Assembly (NCBI GenBank): GCA_028824715.1
Contig: JAPPCV010000114.1
Location: forward strand, 62,001-126,000
Source of the DNA: Boseongicola sp.
Lineage (GTDB): Bacteria; Pseudomonadota; Alphaproteobacteria; Rhodobacterales; Rhodobacteraceae
Direction: 5' to 3'
DNA: 64,000 bases
Every line of letters starts with the position of its first letter. The first letter of the stretch is position 1. Position numbers and translations under genes: made by a program. Positions 18,921-27,345 of the stretch are shown in pieces. The notes beneath the pieces are model-generated. The model was not told the origin of the DNA. It saw only the letters and a program-made list of their open reading frames with translations, and searched no databases.

Positions 18921-19760
18921 TCATGTCGCTGCGCCCAAAGCGACAATTCCGCACGCTACAACGCAAGCGGCGGCAAGTCGGTTGGACCTTGGGCCCTCCT
19001 TGAGCCAGATCACGCCAATCAGCGCCGCAAAGACAACCGAGGTTTCCCGCAATGCGGATACCGCCCCCAGCGGCGCAAGGGTCTTGGCATAGAGCACCAG
19101 TGCATAGGCCGAGCTGGAGACGACACCGCCGAGGAGCCCAAGCCAGATCGTGCGCGCGGGCAGGGCGCGCAGCCGATCCATCCGGGTGAAGAAGATGAAC
19201 CCTGCCACGAATGCTTCTGCCGCGAACAATAGCGCGATGTAGGCCAACGCGTTGCCAGACACACGCACGCCGACACCGTCGGCCAGGGAATAGGCGGCAA
19301 TGGCCAGCCCCGTGAGAAGGGCGGCGGCAATGCCCGCCCAGCTTGTCGTGGCCCCAGTCCCCGCGAATGTCAGGATGCCGATGCCAAAGGACACGGCCAG
19401 AATGCCGGCCCAGGCCATGAGCGGCAGGGATTCTCCGATCCAGACCTGCGCACCGAGCGCAACCAGCACGGGCGCGATGCCGCGCGCGATCGGATAGGCG
19501 ACCGACAGGTCCCCACTGCGATAGGCCGCATTGAGGAACCAGTAGTATCCCCAGTGAATGACCGTTGAGGCAATGATGTAGGCGTAGGAGGCTGTCCGGG
19601 GCAGGCCGGTAAAGGTCAGGATCACGAGCCCAGGTCCCACATGCCCGAGCGCGATCAGGCCAAGAACCATCAACCGGTCTTCCGCGCCCTTCACAAGCGC
19701 ATTCCAGGTCGCGTGCATCAGCGCGGCTGCAAGAACGATGAAAAAGACCAGAAGACTCAT
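18921..19760 (-). CDS. EamA/DMT-family membrane transporter
   Basis: A 279-residue protein with about ten hydrophobic helices in two EamA repeats (from VFFIVLAAALMHATWNALVK to RLAAACVVACGIVALGAAT). The first repeat has SVAYPIARGIAPVLVALGA and the second SALRETSVVFAALIGVIWLKE, which correspond in the duplicated fold. It is an inner-membrane drug/metabolite transporter. It lies 58 bp downstream of phnY on the same strand, so it may move a phosphonate-pathway metabolite, but this is not supported beyond position. Confidence 0.88.
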   Translation of the reverse strand: MSLLVFFIVLAAALMHATWNALVKGAEDRLMVLGLIALGHVGPGLVILTFTGLPRTASYAYIIASTVIHWGYYWFLNAAYRSGDLSVAYPIARGIAPVLVALGAQVWIGESLPLMAWAGILAVSFGIGILTFAGTGATTSWAGIAAALLTGLAIAAYSLADGVGVRVSGNALAYIALLFAAEAFVAGFIFFTRMDRLRALPARTIWLGLLGGVVSSSAYALVLYAKTLAPLGAVSALRETSVVFAALIGVIWLKEGPRSNRLAAACVVACGIVALGAAT

Positions 19761-19818
19761 GAGAATGTACCGGGGCCCGATGGGCCACGGCCAAGCGAGC
19801 GCGTTGGTGCCAACGGAA

Positions 19819-21276
19819 TCAACGCGGCCAAGGCAGGGAGAACGTCTTGACCGTAGTGAAGAACTTCATCGCTTCGATGACGCCCTCCTTGACGCCATTG
19901 CCGCTGTCCTTGATGCCGCCGAAGGGTGACATTTCGATACGGTAGCCCGGCTGTTCCCATATGTTGACGGTGCCTACGTTCAGTCCTTCAATATAGGCAT
20001 GCATCCTGTGGAAGCTGTTGGTGCATACGCCCGAGGACAGGCCGAAGTCGGTGGAGTTCGAGATTTCCATGACCTCCTCGTCATTGTCCGGCACGCGCAC
20101 GACGGGCACAATTGGCCCGAAGGTTTCCTCCATCACCAGGTCCGAGGAATGCGGCACCTTGTCGACCACGATGGGCGGCAGCAACGCGCCCCGCCGTCCC
20201 GGGTGGTAAAGGACTTCCGCCCCCTCCTCTTCAGCCTGCAAGACGCGGCCTTCAATGACTTCGGCAGCTTCCTTGTGGATGACGCAACCAAGCTCGGTTT
20301 CCGGGTCTTGCGGATCGCCGAACTTGATCTTTCTGGCCTTCTCCAGCACCAGGGGAACGAATCGGTCCGCCACGCTTTCCTGCACGAGGATTCGCTTTAC
20401 CGCCGTACAGCGCTGACCCGAGTTTCCGGTCGCGCCCGCGACGGCGATGGTCGCGGCCCGATCGAGATCCGCCTCGTTCAGGTCATTGCAGATGATCAGT
20501 GGGTCGTTGCCGCCCAATTCAAGCGCGGATCGCTTGTACGCGGCCTTCTCAGCTATCATCTTGCCGACCGGAACACCGCCCGTGAACGTGATGATGTCGA
20601 TATGCTCGTTGGTGATCATCTCGTCGCCGATGTCCTGCGGCCAGCCGGTCACGATCTGGAACATTTCGTGCGGAAGGCCGGCATCGTAAAGTATGTCGGC
20701 AAGCGTGATTGCCGTGAGCGGCGTCAGTTCGGTCGGCTTGCAGACCATGCAGTTGTTTGTCGCGACGGACGGCGCAATCTTGTGGCTGACCATGTTCAAC
20801 GGGTGGTTGAACGGCGTGATCGCACTGATGGCGCGAACCGGCTCGCGCTTGGTGAATATCTTGCGATCCTTGCCATTGTGGGTCAGGTCGCAGGAGAAGA
20901 TCTCGCCATCGTCTTTCAGCGCTTCGGCGGCGGCAAACTGGAAGACGTCCTGCGCGCGCCTGGTCTCGTAAATCGCGTGCTGGTGGCAGATGCCAAGTTC
21001 CAGCGTCAGCCATTTTGCCAGGTACTCGCGCCGCTCTCCGATGATCTCGCCTGCACGTTTCAGGATCTCTCCGCGTTCGTAGCGCGTGAGCCTCGACTTG
21101 TAACTTGCCGCGATTTCGAAGGCCTTTGCCGCATGGCTGGCGTCACCGGCGGGCACATGTCCCACGACCTCGTCCGTGTAAGGGTACGTTACTGGCACGG
21201 TGCCATCGGTGAAGACAGCCTCTCCGCCGATGCGCATGCCTTCGTTGCGGATATCCAGACCTGTCGTCTCGTTCAT
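19819..21276 (-). CDS. phnY: Phosphonoacetaldehyde dehydrogenase
   Basis: A 485-residue aldehyde dehydrogenase. It shows the catalytic Glu motif [13 protein letters not shown], the catalytic Cys in [32 protein letters not shown], and [13 protein letters not shown]. Its place between phnA and phnW identifies the substrate: it oxidises phosphonoacetaldehyde (from PhnW) to phosphonoacetate for PhnA. The start overlaps the phnA stop by 4 bp (ATGA). Confidence 0.93.
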   Translation of the reverse strand: MNETTGLDIRNEGMRIGGEAVFTDGTVPVTYPYTDEVVGHVPAGDASHAAKAFEIAASYKSRLTRYERGEILKRAGEIIGERREYLAKWLTLELGICHQHAIYETRRAQDVFQFAAAEALKDDGEIFSCDLTHNGKDRKIFTKREPVRAISAITPFNHPLNMVSHKIAPSVATNNCMVCKPTELTPLTAITLADILYDAGLPHEMFQIVTGWPQDIGDEMITNEHIDIITFTGGVPVGKMIAEKAAYKRSALELGGNDPLIICNDLNEADLDRAATIAVAGATGNSGQRCTAVKRILVQESVADRFVPLVLEKARKIKFGDPQDPETELGCVIHKEAAEVIEGRVLQAEEEGAEVLYHPGRRGALLPPIVVDKVPHSSDLVMEETFGPIVPVVRVPDNDEEVMEISNSTDFGLSSGVCTNSFHRMHAYIEGLNVGTVNIWEQPGYRIEMSPFGGIKDSGNGVKEGVIEAMKFFTTVKTFSLPWPR

Positions 21277-22535
21277 GCGGGAACCTCTTCCGATGCTGCG
21301 GCGGTGGTTGCATAAAGGAACGCGTCGAAATTGCGCAATGTGGGCGCGTCGGGCACGTCGATCACGCGGTTGACGACGAAGGGCACTTCCTGCTCGGTCA
21401 GCCCGCCGTGACTGCGCAAGGGCTCGCCCAAGGCGGCCAGGTCGTGGCGATCCTCAGAAGTGCCGATGGTCATGTTCTCGGTGCAGATCATGGTCAGGTC
21501 GCCAATGCGGTCGGCGGGCAGTTCGTAACGTACCACTGCCTCTTCGCGGGTCAGCACTTCGAGCATCTCGGGCAGGGCGGCAACCCTGGCCTTGATCTCG
21601 GCCCGGTCGGCTTCCTCGGGGAGATATGCGGTCGCAAACGAGCCAAGGGCGCCATGGTGAACGACGTAGGGGTCGGTGATCGGCAGGATCACGCGCGCCG
21701 CGGCCGTGCCCAGCCACTCGTCGAACACGTCCTGCATGTAGATGACGGAAGGTGCCTTGGTTGTGGCGTCATGCTTGGGTTTCATGCCGTGATCCGCAGT
21801 TGTCACGATGGCGGCGCCAAGCGCATCCAGCTCGCCAAGGTAGCGGTCGAACATGGCGCAAAATTCCATTGCGCCTTGCTCGCTTGGCGCAAACTTGTGC
21901 TGCACGTAGTCCGTTGTCGAAAGGTACATCACGTCAGGCTTCATTTCTTTCAGAAGCTTCACGCCGGCGGCAAAGACAAATTCGGACAGATCGGCCGAAT
22001 AGACCTCAGGCACCGGCATGCCCAGCCATTCGCTCGCATTGCCTATCCCGTGTTCGGCCTTTGTGGTGTCGCCAGACCGTTCCGCCGAAAAGGCCACAGC
22101 GCGATCATCCTGAAACTTCAGGCCTGCGCCGAGCAGGGCACGCAGCTTGTCCTTGGCGGTGACAATCGCGACGCGGGCGCCAGCCTTGTAGAATTTCGAA
22201 AAGATTGTGGGCGCACGCAGGAAGCGGACGTCGTTCATCATCACTTCTTCGCCGGTATCCGGGTCGAAAAGGAAGTTGCCGCAGATGCCATGCACCGCAG
22301 GCGGGCGGCCTGTGGCAATCGACAGGTTGTTCGGGTTGGTGAAGGACGGGATCACCGAATGCGCCAACCTGTCGGTTCCGGTTTCGCGGATTCGCTCGAG
22401 GTTTGGCATCAGCCCTTCGGCGATGGCGACCTTCAGGTATTCCGGTTCGCACCCATCCAGGCAGATGGCAACGGCACAGGTTCGGGGAACCGGATAGGCG
22501 CGACCGTTTGCAACGACGGGAGCATTGATCGGCAT
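21273..22535 (-). CDS. phnA: Phosphonoacetate hydrolase
   Basis: A 420-residue alkaline-phosphatase-fold metalloenzyme that splits phosphonoacetate into acetate and phosphate. The first metal Asp is in [12 protein letters not shown], the Thr nucleophile in [20 protein letters not shown], and metal ligands in [14 protein letters not shown] 22535 has GAGGA at a good distance; the upstream extension to 22679 overlaps phnW and is not used. It is the phosphate-releasing step of the PhnWAY route. Confidence 0.95.
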   Translation of the reverse strand: MPINAPVVANGRAYPVPRTCAVAICLDGCEPEYLKVAIAEGLMPNLERIRETGTDRLAHSVIPSFTNPNNLSIATGRPPAVHGICGNFLFDPDTGEEVMMNDVRFLRAPTIFSKFYKAGARVAIVTAKDKLRALLGAGLKFQDDRAVAFSAERSGDTTKAEHGIGNASEWLGMPVPEVYSADLSEFVFAAGVKLLKEMKPDVMYLSTTDYVQHKFAPSEQGAMEFCAMFDRYLGELDALGAAIVTTADHGMKPKHDATTKAPSVIYMQDVFDEWLGTAAARVILPITDPYVVHHGALGSFATAYLPEEADRAEIKARVAALPEMLEVLTREEAVVRYELPADRIGDLTMICTENMTIGTSEDRHDLAALGEPLRSHGGLTEQEVPFVVNRVIDVPDAPTLRNFDAFLYATTAAASEEVPA

Positions 22536-22543
22536 GTTGTTCC

Positions 22544-23725
22544 TCAAGCGGCGAGTCTCTTGCGCTCTTCCAGTGCGGTGGCTGGCGGAGCTGCGGAGGC
22601 GACGCCCATGTGTTCGAGCGCCTCTTTCGCGGCGGCGACAACCGCCCGCATGACAGTTTCGTCCATCTGCCCGATGCATCCGACGCGAAACGATTCCACA
22701 ACCGTCAACTTTCCGGGATAGATGACGAAGCCCTTGTCCTTCAACAGATCGTAGAACCGGTCAAAGCTGAAGGCCGGGTCGGCGGGGCAGAAGAACGTGG
22801 TGATGATCGGACTGAGCCAGCGGTCGGCCAGCAGCGTTTCAAAGCCAAGGCTGCGCATGCCTGCAACCATGACTTCGCGGTTGCGCAGGTAGCGGGCGCC
22901 ACGTCCGGCAACGCCGCCCTCAGCCTCGTGCTGTTTCAGCGCCTCGACAAAGGCCGCAACAACGTGGGTTGGCGGCGTAAACCGCCACTGGCTGGTCCTT
23001 TCCATCGCGGCCCATTGGGCATGCACGTCCAATGCCAGCGAGTGCGAGTTGCCCTTGGCCGCCTCGATCTCGTCCTTGCGCGCAATGACAAAGCCGAAGC
23101 CGGGCACACCCTCTATGCACTTGTTGGCAGAAGAGGCAAATGCTGTGCATCCCAGCTTTTCCGCGTGCAGGGGGAGGGCGCCAAACGCGGACATGCTGTC
23201 GATCAGCAGCTTGCGGCCACCGGCACGTGTGGCCTCGGCGATCTCCTCGATCGGGTTCAGGATGCCGGAAGAGGTTTCGCAGTGAATGGCGAACACATGG
23301 GTGATGTCTGGATCGTTTGTCAGAATGGCAGCGACCTCTTCGCCACGCGGCGGCAGATAGTCACCTTTGTCGAGCAACACCTGCTTGCGTCCAAGATAGT
23401 CCATCGTCGCCGAAGCTCGCTGGCCATAGGCGCCATTGGCCAGGACAAGAACCTTGCCGTCTTGTGGCACAAGGGAACCCAACATTGCCTCGACGCAATA
23501 GCTGCCGGAACCCTGCATCGGGACGCAGTCATAGGCGTCAGACCCGCGCCCGATCATGCCCAGCAGCCGAGATCTCAGATCGCGCGTCATGGCACGGAAG
23601 TCATCATCCCTGCTGCCCCAGTCCTTCAGCATTGCCTCTTTGGTGGCAAAGGAAGTGGTCAGCGGCCCCGGGGTGAGCAGATACCGCTCTCCCAGCCGTG
23701 GCGGTTCCAGTTGCGGCGCTGTCAT
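22544..23725 (-). CDS. phnW: 2-aminoethylphosphonate-pyruvate transaminase
   Basis: A 393-residue class V aminotransferase. The N terminus RYLLTPGPLTTSFATKEAML is typical, and the PLP Lys is in FASSANKCIEGVPGFGFVIA. SYCVEAMLGSLVP and ALDVHAQWAAMERTSQWRFT are also present. It converts 2-aminoethylphosphonate and pyruvate to phosphonoacetaldehyde and alanine. ATG 23725 was chosen with AAGGA upstream; the longer frame to 23833 is AT-rich promoter sequence overlapping the divergent regulator. Confidence 0.96.
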   Translation of the reverse strand: MTAPQLEPPRLGERYLLTPGPLTTSFATKEAMLKDWGSRDDDFRAMTRDLRSRLLGMIGRGSDAYDCVPMQGSGSYCVEAMLGSLVPQDGKVLVLANGAYGQRASATMDYLGRKQVLLDKGDYLPPRGEEVAAILTNDPDITHVFAIHCETSSGILNPIEEIAEATRAGGRKLLIDSMSAFGALPLHAEKLGCTAFASSANKCIEGVPGFGFVIARKDEIEAAKGNSHSLALDVHAQWAAMERTSQWRFTPPTHVVAAFVEALKQHEAEGGVAGRGARYLRNREVMVAGMRSLGFETLLADRWLSPIITTFFCPADPAFSFDRFYDLLKDKGFVIYPGKLTVVESFRVGCIGQMDETVMRAVVAAAKEALEHMGVASAAPPATALEERKRLAA

Positions 23726-23831
23726 GTCATTACCCGTCCTTGTTTCCGGTTCCGTTATGGTGAAAGAACTTGCATAAATAAAATCGTTAAATATTATCAT
23801 TGAATAATTTTCATCGATACATGAGCGATGC
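23726..23831. promoter_or_regulatory. phnW/phn-lysR divergent control region
   Basis: A 106-bp intergenic region whose distal half, 23770-23820, is far more AT-rich than the surrounding genome. It contains the symmetrical element TTAT-N6-ATAA at 23794-23807. A dyad between a LysR gene and its divergent target is the usual place for autoregulation and activation. The exact promoters cannot be assigned by eye. Confidence 0.5.
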
Positions 23832-24692
23832 ATGACCCATGCGCAGATCCGTGCGTTTCACCATGTGGCCTTGCTGGGAGGGTTCTCTCTTGCGGCCGAG
23901 GCTCTTGGCCTGACACAACCGGCAATCTCGGACCAGGTGCTGAGACTGGAAAGAGACAATGATGTCCTGCTGTTTTCCCGCATCCGGAAGAAGGTTGTCC
24001 TGACACCAGACGGTGAAGAGCTCTTTGCCAAGACCCGCGCGTATTTCGAGACGGAAGGCGAGATCAAGGGCCTGTTGTCCGAAACGGCAAACCGGATTGA
24101 GGAAGAACTGCGCGTCATGGTCGACTCTGCCAGCCATGTCAGCAGCATCATTCATGGATTTCGGAAGACCTACCCTAGCGTCCGGATTGTCATCGCCTCA
24201 GGAAATACCGAAGAGATTGTTCAAAGGTTGCGGTCATTTGATGCTGATATCGGGGTTATCGGCAGCGGGGAATCCTACGATGATTTCGAGACGCTGCCCT
24301 TGTCAACGAGCAAGTTGGTGGGGTTCGCGCGCAGGGACTATTTCCCGACCGGAAAGCGGAGCATCTCGCTAGCCGAGCTTGCCGATCTGCCGCTCGTCTT
24401 GCGCGAACCTGGCTCAAAGACACGGCAACAGCTGGAAGAGCTTGGCAAGGAGCGAGGCGTGACGCTTGATCCTGCGGTCGTTGCGGAAGGACGCGAGGCA
24501 GTTCGCGAAATCGTCGCCGCCATCGATGGTGTCGGCATCGTATCCCGTGCGGAACTGGGCGAAGATCAGCGCATTCGTGCCTTCGAACTTGAAGACATTG
24601 ACCTGGAAATGCGGGAAACGGTGGTCCATTTGCGCCAGCGTCGCGATGTCAGGGTCATTCGTGAATTCATGCGATTGTGCCAATCCACTTGA
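23832..24692 (+). CDS. LysR regulator of aminoethylphosphonate catabolism
   Basis: A 286-residue LysR protein. HTH: IRAFHHVALLGGFSLAAEAL then LTQPAISDQVLRLERDNDVL. Effector domain: LRVMVDSASHVSSIIHGF, DIGVIGSGESYDDFE and VAAIDGVGIVSRAELG. Divergence from phnW-phnA-phnY and the general pattern match the phn-associated LysR family (TIGR03339-type). It probably activates phnWAY in response to aminoethylphosphonate. Its last codons lie within the left arm of a 48-bp palindrome. Confidence 0.92.
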   Translation: MTHAQIRAFHHVALLGGFSLAAEALGLTQPAISDQVLRLERDNDVLLFSRIRKKVVLTPDGEELFAKTRAYFETEGEIKGLLSETANRIEEELRVMVDSASHVSSIIHGFRKTYPSVRIVIASGNTEEIVQRLRSFDADIGVIGSGESYDDFETLPLSTSKLVGFARRDYFPTGKRSISLAELADLPLVLREPGSKTRQQLEELGKERGVTLDPAVVAEGREAVREIVAAIDGVGIVSRAELGEDQRIRAFELEDIDLEMRETVVHLRQRRDVRVIREFMRLCQST

Positions 24693-24733
24693 TTCAATCC
24701 GCAGCGAGCGCTCGTTGCGGATTGAATCAAGTG
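24686..24733. repeat. 48-bp near-perfect palindrome without spacer
   Basis: The arms 24686-24709 and 24710-24733 are inverted copies of each other with a single mismatched pair (24704/24715, which would be a G-U pair in RNA) and no loop. The left arm includes the last codons and TGA of the phn LysR gene. There is no T-run on either side, so it is not a classical intrinsic terminator, though it could end transcription in both directions. It marks the left edge of the degenerate island. Confidence 0.85.
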
Positions 24734-24852
24734 CCTGCGCAGACCCAAACCGCATCTGCCGGGTTTCCATTTCCGCCGCCGGCCTGGCGTGCCGCAACCG
24801 TTGCCTCGGGCGGACTCGTTCCATGACGGTTCTATGGGGGCAATTCCGTCCT

Positions 24853-25066
24853 GCGTTGCTTCAATTCGCATTTCCGACGAGATTGTCAGGAGCCTCCGGT
24901 CGCGCGTCCAGAGACGGATCCCGGGAACAAGCAGGCACGACGCGATCAGCGACGCATCTACATAGCCGACCCCACGCCTGTAGAGCTTGCGTGCCTCGAT
25001 CAGCACTCGCACTTCGCCTGGGGCGACGACCGGGAGGCTTGGGAGACCGTGAACGAGATCAAGCAC
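24853..25066 (-). pseudogene. Truncated VapC-type PIN-domain toxin
   Basis: The minus-strand frame encodes the C-terminal half of a PIN/VapC protein: LPSLPVVAPGEVRVLIEA, then LYRRGVGYVDASLIAS (with the conserved acidic Asp) and LWTRDRRLL. The N-terminal half with the first catalytic Asp is missing; just upstream another frame has VVLDTNAAGSALKV (near 25100-25141), which may be a remnant, and is followed by a stop. No antitoxin is recognisable next to it. The frame runs on downstream through the palindrome, so the natural stop is lost. Confidence 0.6.
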
Positions 25067-25380
25067 CTATTGAAATAATGAAGATTGATGGACTTTCAGA
25101 GCACTTCCTGCAGCATTTGTGTCGAGCACAACTATCAAGATTTGCACGCCAAACTCTTCCCTCTGGCACGCCACGCAGCGCACCCAAAACCAAGTTCTTG
25201 CTCCGCTGTTTATGTGCGGGCGCTGGTGGTGAATGGCGCCCAAAGACGGGCCATGGGTGCGACCGTGAGGCCTAGACCGCGATGGCGGCGGCCTCCATGC
25301 ACGGCGAGGACGACGATCCCGAGGGCGGCGCATGGCACTGAAGCCCCGTCCGGCGGTGCAGTCGGTCCGCGGGCAGTGGC

Positions 25381-25409
25381 TTGCCGCCCATCTACACAAA
25401 TGCTATATC
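25381..25409 (+). promoter_or_regulatory. Predicted sigma-70 promoter of the DUF1778-GNAT pair
   Basis: TTGCCG at 25381-25386, a 17-bp spacer and TATATC at 25404-25409, about 47 bp before the antitoxin start. Each box matches four of six consensus bases with ideal spacing. Confidence 0.5.
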
Positions 25410-25456
25410 TAGTAACCGAGGCAACACCCCGCGCCTTCTGCGGGATGGAGACGCTC

Positions 25457-25714
25457 ATGCCCCAGGTGAAACTCCGCACATCTAGCGAGCGCCTAGCCGT
25501 CATCGACCGCGCGGCGGCGATTCGGGGCGTCAGCCGCACCGAGTTCGTGCTGCGCTCCAGCGAGGCGGCGGCGATCGAGGCCCTGAACGAGCGCCCGGTC
25601 ATCGCCCTCGACGATGAGGCCTGGGACGATTTCGTCGCGGCGCTCGACGCGCCGGTGGTGGTCGATCCCGCCGTGAAGGCGCGCTACGCGCGCAAGCCCC
25701 TTTGGGACCGCTAG
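25457..25714 (+). CDS. DUF1778 (TacA-like) antitoxin
   Basis: An 85-residue antitoxin. The N-terminal ribbon-helix-helix region (VKLRTSSERLAVIDRAAAIR, then GVSRTEFVLRSSEAAAIEAL) would bind DNA. The C-terminal FDUF1778-type tail (ALDDEAWDDFVAALDAP, KARYARKPLWDR) would neutralise the toxin. ATG 25457 was chosen over 25445 because GGAG lies six bases upstream. The stop overlaps the toxin start by 13 bp, the usual coupling in this family. The operon is probably autorepressed by the antitoxin-toxin complex. Confidence 0.88.
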   Translation: MPQVKLRTSSERLAVIDRAAAIRGVSRTEFVLRSSEAAAIEALNERPVIALDDEAWDDFVAALDAPVVVDPAVKARYARKPLWDR

Positions 25715-26205
25715 GCCCGCCCGAGCCGCTCGCGCCCAGCCACAACATCTCGCAGTTCTCCTCGGGGGTTCCCACCCTCGACGTCTGGCTGCGCGGCAAG
25801 GCCAGGCTCAACGAGGTCAGGGGCGGCGCGCGCACCTATGTGGTTTGCGAAGGCGACCGCGTAGCGGGGTTCTACAGCCTCGCCGCCAGTTCCGTGGAAC
25901 GGCGCCGGCTGTCGTCCAGGATCGGCCGCAACATGCCCGATCCGGTCCCGGTCATCCTGCTGGGCCAGCTCGCGGTGGACGAGGCCTGGCGCGGGCGCGG
26001 CCTCGGCTCGGACCTTCTGATCGACGCGGCGCGGCGCACGCTCGCCGCCTCCGGCGTGGTCGGCGCCCGCGCCGTCGTGGTGCAGGCTATCGACGACCGT
26101 GCCCGGGTTTTCTACGAGAGGTTCGGCTTCCGTCCGTTCTCGGAGCGTGAGCCGCTCATGCTGGTACTTCGCATGTCTGAGATCGCCGGATTGCTGGTGA
26201 CCTGA
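25702..26205 (+). CDS. GNAT-family (TacT-like) toxin
   Basis: A 167-residue acetyltransferase starting at TTG 25702 inside the antitoxin gene. After the family N terminus (EPLAPSHNISQFSSGVPTLD) come RTYVVCEGDRVAGFYSLAA, the acetyl-CoA loop LLGQLAVDEAWRGRGLG, and the Tyr-containing FYERFGF near the C terminus. Toxins of this type acetylate the amino acid on charged tRNA and stop translation. All key motifs are intact. The neighbouring mobile-element genes are broken, so this pair may be what has been kept. Confidence 0.88.
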   Translation: MGPLGPPEPLAPSHNISQFSSGVPTLDVWLRGKARLNEVRGGARTYVVCEGDRVAGFYSLAASSVERRRLSSRIGRNMPDPVPVILLGQLAVDEAWRGRGLGSDLLIDAARRTLAASGVVGARAVVVQAIDDRARVFYERFGFRPFSEREPLMLVLRMSEIAGLLVT

Positions 26206-26429
26206 GCTGCGCAGCCGGCTCGTTGCCCTCCGTCCCGCCTCCCTGGCCCGACACCATCGGCGCCGCGCAGACCGGACTCCGTCGCTGCGTCGCTGGCCCG
26301 CCGCACTCCAAACTCAGCGGTGACGCGCGTGCCACCTTCAGGCGATCCAGACCGGCAGCCTGAGCACCACCGCGCATGCGGCGGCGGTCAGCGGGCCGAG
26401 CAGCCCCGCGAACACGGACGTCGCCACAA

Positions 26430-26572
26430 CTAAGTCCCGAAGCCGCACACCGCTTCCGCCGGGAGGACAAAGTCCGCCAGCTCGAACACGGGGCTCTCTT
26501 TGTATCTGGGGTCGTCGCGACCGATGTAGGGGCCGATGTGCCGAATTCGCCGAGATAGGCGAAAGGCGTCAC
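26430..26572 (-). pseudogene. DUF3800 protein fragment, frameshifted
   Basis: From GTG 26572 the minus strand reads TPFAYLGEFG, then one base is missing compared with the family. The next frame continues HIGPYIGRDDPRYKESPVFE and LADFVLPAEAV, ending at TAG 26430. This matches the N-terminal about 45 residues of DUF3800 proteins (FAYLDEFGHIGPYI... in intact members, from memory). The rest of the protein is absent. DUF3800 genes often travel with plasmid or ICE transfer genes in alphaproteobacteria. Confidence 0.6.
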
Positions 26573-26680
26573 CCTCCGGCCTCCAGAATCACGAAAGCCC
26601 GCGCCGAAACGCGGGCCTCGGAAAGAGGGCAAGACGAGCCTGCGTCTCACGGTGAAAGTTAGGCCCTCGCGCCGGCACGG

Positions 26681-27170
26681 TCAAGTCTCGCTCACGTCCC
26701 CAGCCGCGCTCGCCGCTCTCGATCTTCCGTCTGTCCATATCCCAAGATCGCGATCGACACTCCGTCCACCCGGACCCGGTTCGATTTCCGGCCCGGACGA
26801 GCGGTCACGGTCACGAGATGCGGACTCGCCGATCCCCCGGTCCTCGCTCCGACCCCCTTCCAGTCCGGCCTCGCGGTCCTTCGCCCTGTCCGGCTCGACC
26901 GCTTCGAGCGCCGTAATGCGCTCACCGGTCACGGCTTCGAGCTGCTCCTTCAGTGCCGCCTTGTCGTCGGTCACGAGCTCGGCCCAGGTCCCGTGCGCGG
27001 CTAATCTCAACGTAGAACGACTTCTGCGTGGTGAGGTGGGGATGGTTCGCCTCCATCGCGGCGATCACAGTGTCGACCGTGCGGCCCTGGAACGCATGGA
27101 CGGTGGACGCCCTGGCGCGGTCGACATGGCGAAGCTGCGGGTCGCTGGACGCGACTTCGGCGGGCCTCGC
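26681..27170 (-). pseudogene. TraA-type (MobF) conjugative relaxase remnant, frameshifted
   Basis: Minus-strand pieces in two frames match the C-terminal helicase part of Ti-plasmid-type TraA. Frame one, 27143 to about 26988, has DPQLRHVDRARASTVHAFQG, then RTVDTVIAAMEANHPHLTTQ and SFYVEISRARD. Frame two, from 26983, has AELVTDDKAALKEQLEAVTG and ERITALEAVE and runs to a stop at 26681. Between them the sequence reads GACCTGGGCC where GACCGGGCC would keep the frame, so a single inserted base explains the shift. The relaxase domain and most of the helicase are missing. Confidence 0.8.
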
Positions 27171-27310
27171 TTTATGGAGGCCGAGGCCGATTGGGTGCTG
27201 GTGTCTTCGCGAGTTCGACGGTGGGTCGACACCCTCGGTCTTGTACACTCTGGTTGGGCTGGGTCCGCCCCCGCCAGTGTTCAAAGAGAGCCTTGGAACA
27301 ATCATCCCCA

Positions 27311-27339
27311 TTGCCTATGTTCGCTTTGTGTTCTATCTT
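27311..27339 (+). promoter_or_regulatory. Predicted promoter immediately before the radical SAM gene
   Basis: TTGCCT at 27311-27316, a 17-bp spacer and TATCTT at 27334-27339. The ATG is at 27346, only six bases after the -10 box, so transcription would start at or next to the start codon and the mRNA would be leaderless. No ribosome binding site is visible. Confidence 0.4.
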
Positions 27340-27345
27340 GGCGAC

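Larger units (their letters stand above)
26206..27345. other. Degenerate island stretch without intact genes
   Basis: Besides the DUF3800 and relaxase remnants, the minus strand at about 26340-26430 carries a short hydrophobic reading (LRDLVVATSVFAGLLGPLTA then AAACAVVLRLPVWIA and a stop). It could be the tail of a lost membrane protein, but I do not recognise it. No transposase, integrase or clear attachment repeat was found. Confidence 0.5.

Noticed and set aside
19999-22721. Two plus-strand open frames of about 437 residues (19999-21315 and 21408-22721)
   Set aside because: They are antisense to phnY and phnA, whose motifs are complete, and have no features of real proteins.
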